From Streptomyces sp. NBC_00271 (GTDB lineage Bacteria; Actinomycetota; Actinomycetes; Streptomycetales; Streptomycetaceae), in assembly GCF_036178845.1 (NCBI RefSeq), contig NZ_CP108070.1, positions 9,362,001-9,426,000 on the forward strand: 64,000 nucleotides of DNA. Direction: 5' to 3'. Made by a program: the position numbers and the translations under genes. This document shows positions 62,056 through 64,000 of this stretch, piece by piece (the first letter of the stretch is position 1; each line of letters opens with the position of its first letter). The notes beneath the pieces are model-generated. The model did not search any database. It was not told the DNA's origin and saw nothing but the letters and a program-made list of their open reading frames with translations.

Positions 62056-63140
62056 CGCCGCTCTCGCCCAGGCCGGACCGACCGACCACGACGAGCCCAC
62101 CGCAGAGCCCGATCCCGCGCCAGAGCCGGAGCCAGAGCCCGCGGGCGGGTACAACATCCGGGGCCGGGGCCGGGGCCGGGGCCGGAGCAGGAGCGGGAAC
62201 GGGAGCCAGAGCCAGGGCTTGGGCCGAACTCCTCCGGCTCCCCGCCCTGTTCACCGTCCCGGGCGACGCCCTCGCCGGCGCCGCCACCACCGGCAACCGC
62301 CCCAACCCCCGCACCCTGCTCGCCATCGCCTCCTCCCTCTGTCTGTACGAGGCGGGCATGGCCCTCAACGACTGGGCCGACCGGACCGAGGACGCCCTCG
62401 AACGCCCACACCGCCCACTGCCCTCCGGACGCATCCACCCGTCCGCGGCCCTCGTCGCCGCAGGCGCCCTCACGGCGGCGGGCCTGGCCCTGGCAGCACG
62501 CGCCGGACGCCCGGCCCTCGCCGTCGCGGCCCCCCTCGCGGCCACCGTCTGGGCGTACGACCTCGCGCTCAAGCGAACCCCCGCCGGGCCGGCGGCGATG
62601 GCCACCGCGCGGGGCCTGGACCTGCTCCTCGGCGCGACGGCCACCGGCGGCAGCGCCCGCCCCGCCCTGCCCGCCGCCCTGACCCTGGCCACCCACACCC
62701 TCGCGGTGACCACGGTGTCCCGCGATGAGACCCGGGGCGGTTCGCCGCTCGCACCGCTGGCCGCGCTCGCCACGACGGGCACGCTCGCCTGGACGTTGAC
62801 GAGACCCCCGGGAGCCCCGGGCACGACCCCCTCCCGATACCCCGCCGCGGCCCCTTCCCGGCACCCCGCCCCGGTTTTCTCCCGGCACCCCGCGGCGGCC
62901 TCCTCCCTGCGCACCGTCCTCGCCGCCGCCTTCATCACCACCTCGGGCCGCCCCCTCCTCCACGCCGCACTCAACCCCTCACCCCCGCTCACCCAGCGAG
63001 CCGTCGGCGGCGGAATCCGCGCGATGATCCCCCTCCAGGCCGCCCTCGCGGCCCGCTCCGGCGCCCTCGCCTCCGCCCTCCTCACGGCCGCCCTCGCCCC
63101 GGCGGCCCGCAGATTCGCGAGGAAGGTGAGCGTCACATGA
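62052..63140 (+). CDS. UbiA-type (EboC/SCO3242-like) prenyltransferase
   Basis: The 362-residue membrane enzyme has the first Asp-rich motif NDWADRTEDALERPHRPLP starting at residue 104, which binds the prenyl diphosphate, and a second Asp region VSRDETRGG. Eight or so hydrophobic helices follow. It should transfer a polyprenyl group to a soluble acceptor in the membrane. Odd features are an Ala/Gly repeat at about residues 37-50 and a PSRHPAxx repeat at about 262-285, both low-complexity inserts. It is coupled by ATGA to both neighbours. Confidence 0.85.
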   Translation: MTPLSPRPDRPTTTSPPQSPIPRQSRSQSPRAGTTSGAGAGAGAGAGAGTGARARAWAELLRLPALFTVPGDALAGAATTGNRPNPRTLLAIASSLCLYEAGMALNDWADRTEDALERPHRPLPSGRIHPSAALVAAGALTAAGLALAARAGRPALAVAAPLAATVWAYDLALKRTPAGPAAMATARGLDLLLGATATGGSARPALPAALTLATHTLAVTTVSRDETRGGSPLAPLAALATTGTLAWTLTRPPGAPGTTPSRYPAAAPSRHPAPVFSRHPAAASSLRTVLAAAFITTSGRPLLHAALNPSPPLTQRAVGGGIRAMIPLQAALAARSGALASALLTAALAPAARRFARKVSVT

Positions 63141-64000
63141 CCCCGACACCCCACCGCACGAACCCCCGGTCCCACGCCACGAACGCAAACCCCCTCCGCT
63201 TCGGCTACGGCACCAACGGTCTCGCCGACCTCCGCCTCGACGACGCCCTCGGCCTTCTCGCGGACCTCGGCTACGACGGCGTCGGCCTGACCCTCGACCA
63301 CATGCACCTGGACCCGCTGGCCCCGGACGTCGCCGCCCGCACCCGGAAGGTGGCCCGCAGGCTGGACACCCTCGGACTCGGCGTCACCGTCGAGACCGGC
63401 GCCCGCTATGTGCTCGACCCGCGCCGCAAGCACGGCCCCTCTCTCCTCGACCCGGACCCGGCCGACCGGGCCCGCCGCGTCGACCTCCTCATCCGCGCCG
63501 TCCGCATCGCCGCCGACCTCGGCGCCCACGCCGTCCACTGCTTCAGCGGCGTACTCCCGGCCGACCCGACCCACCTGGCCAACCCAGCCGACCAAGCCCA
63601 TCCCGTCGCCACGGCCCACCCGGCCGAGGACACCGCCTGGAAGCGCCTCGCCGAGGCACTCACCCCCGTGCTGGACGCGGCCACCCACGCCGGCGTCCCG
63701 CTCGCCGTCGAACCCGAACCAGGCCATCTCCTCGCCACCCTCGCCGACTTCCACCACCTGCGGCGCATCCTCGGCGACCCGCCCGCCCTCGGCCTCACCC
63801 TCGACATCGGCCACTGCCAGTGCCTGGAACCCCTGCCACCCGCCGACTGCGTCCGCGCCGCCGCCCCCTGGCTCCGGCACGTCCAGATCGAGGACATGCG
63901 CCGCGGCCACCACGAACACCTCCCGTTCGGGGACGGGGAGATCGACTTCCCGCCCGTACTCGAAGCCCTGGCCGCCACCGGCTACCAGGCGCTGACCGTC
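63137..64000 (+). CDS. sugar phosphate isomerase/epimerase, TIM barrel (runs off window)
   Basis: From ATG 63137, overlapping the prenyltransferase stop by ATGA, 288 codons are open to the window end without a stop. Barrel landmarks are GYDGVGLTLDHMHLDPLAPD, LGVTVETGARYVLDPRRKHG (a Glu ligand), GVPLAVEPEPGHLLATLADF and LGLTLDIGHCQCLEP with DIGH metal ligands, then HVQIEDMRRGHHEHLPFGDG. This matches EboE-like/xylose-isomerase-type proteins in ebo-like clusters. EboA, TatD-like and phosphatase-like genes would be expected next, outside the window. Confidence 0.85.
   Translation, partial: MTPTPHRTNPRSHATNANPLRFGYGTNGLADLRLDDALGLLADLGYDGVGLTLDHMHLDPLAPDVAARTRKVARRLDTLGLGVTVETGARYVLDPRRKHGPSLLDPDPADRARRVDLLIRAVRIAADLGAHAVHCFSGVLPADPTHLANPADQAHPVATAHPAEDTAWKRLAEALTPVLDAATHAGVPLAVEPEPGHLLATLADFHHLRRILGDPPALGLTLDIGHCQCLEPLPPADCVRAAAPWLRHVQIEDMRRGHHEHLPFGDGEIDFPPVLEALAATGYQALTV

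Noticed and set aside
59479..62157. Minus-strand ORF of 892 codons
   Set aside because: It lies antisense to the ThuA-DUF1080 and inositol-phosphate synthase genes. Its Gly/Arg/Val-rich translation is typical of GC-rich shadows.
62130..62200. GGGGCC-rich repeats as a possible regulatory element
   Set aside because: They lie in frame inside the prenyltransferase and encode an Ala/Gly linker, so coding low complexity is the simpler reading.

Overview
The window is high-GC actinobacterial DNA. Codon bias, gene families (LAL regulator, DUF4262/DUF4259/DUF6461, RRQRL zinc protein, MFS small subunit, SCO3242-type prenyltransferase) and many GTG starts point to a Streptomyces or close relative chromosome. 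It has two halves of very different character.

Positions 1 to about 45,700 are an accessory region, a graveyard of mobile elements holding small orphan genes. I count three full-length IS110-family transposase genes (one frameshifted) plus two IS110 remnants, an ISL3 transposase cut in two, an IS630 piece, two IS5-family elements, a 1,400-bp IS701 element with target duplication, a Tn554-like recombinase remnant, an integrase remnant, and a 2,422-nt group II intron lying antisense inside an IS110 transposase. Between them are pieces of one recurring accessory gene set on either strand: RRQRL zinc protein, a 35-residue Arg/Pro-rich peptide, small membrane proteins and a Pycsar-type membrane effector. 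Several are broken by single-base frameshifts. Conflict-type genes include a 5'-truncated polymorphic toxin (Hint plus RNase A-like domain) with an adjacent candidate immunity gene, a tandem SUKH protein, and the orphan Pycsar effector. A large LuxR-family regulator (LAL) sits divergently from a secreted DUF6294 protein.

From about 45,797 to 64,000 everything intact lies on the plus strand and looks like stable chromosome. First come an OFA-type MFS carrier with its small subunit, a FabH-like ketosynthase and a FadR-type GntR regulator. Next is a sugar catabolic locus: ROK regulator, two-domain ABC ATPase, permease, lipoprotein binding protein, Gfo/Idh/MocA dehydrogenase, TIM-barrel isomerase/epimerase, secreted PQQ-type sugar dehydrogenase with PKD and CBM6 modules, and a ThuA-DUF1080 lipoprotein. 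The Gfo/Idh, TIM-barrel and DUF1080 combination suggests glycoside use through 3-keto sugars (inference).

The window ends inside a tightly coupled ebo-like operon: inositol-3-phosphate synthase-like protein, UbiA-type prenyltransferase and a TIM-barrel protein, joined by ATGA overlaps. Its last gene runs off the end of the window.
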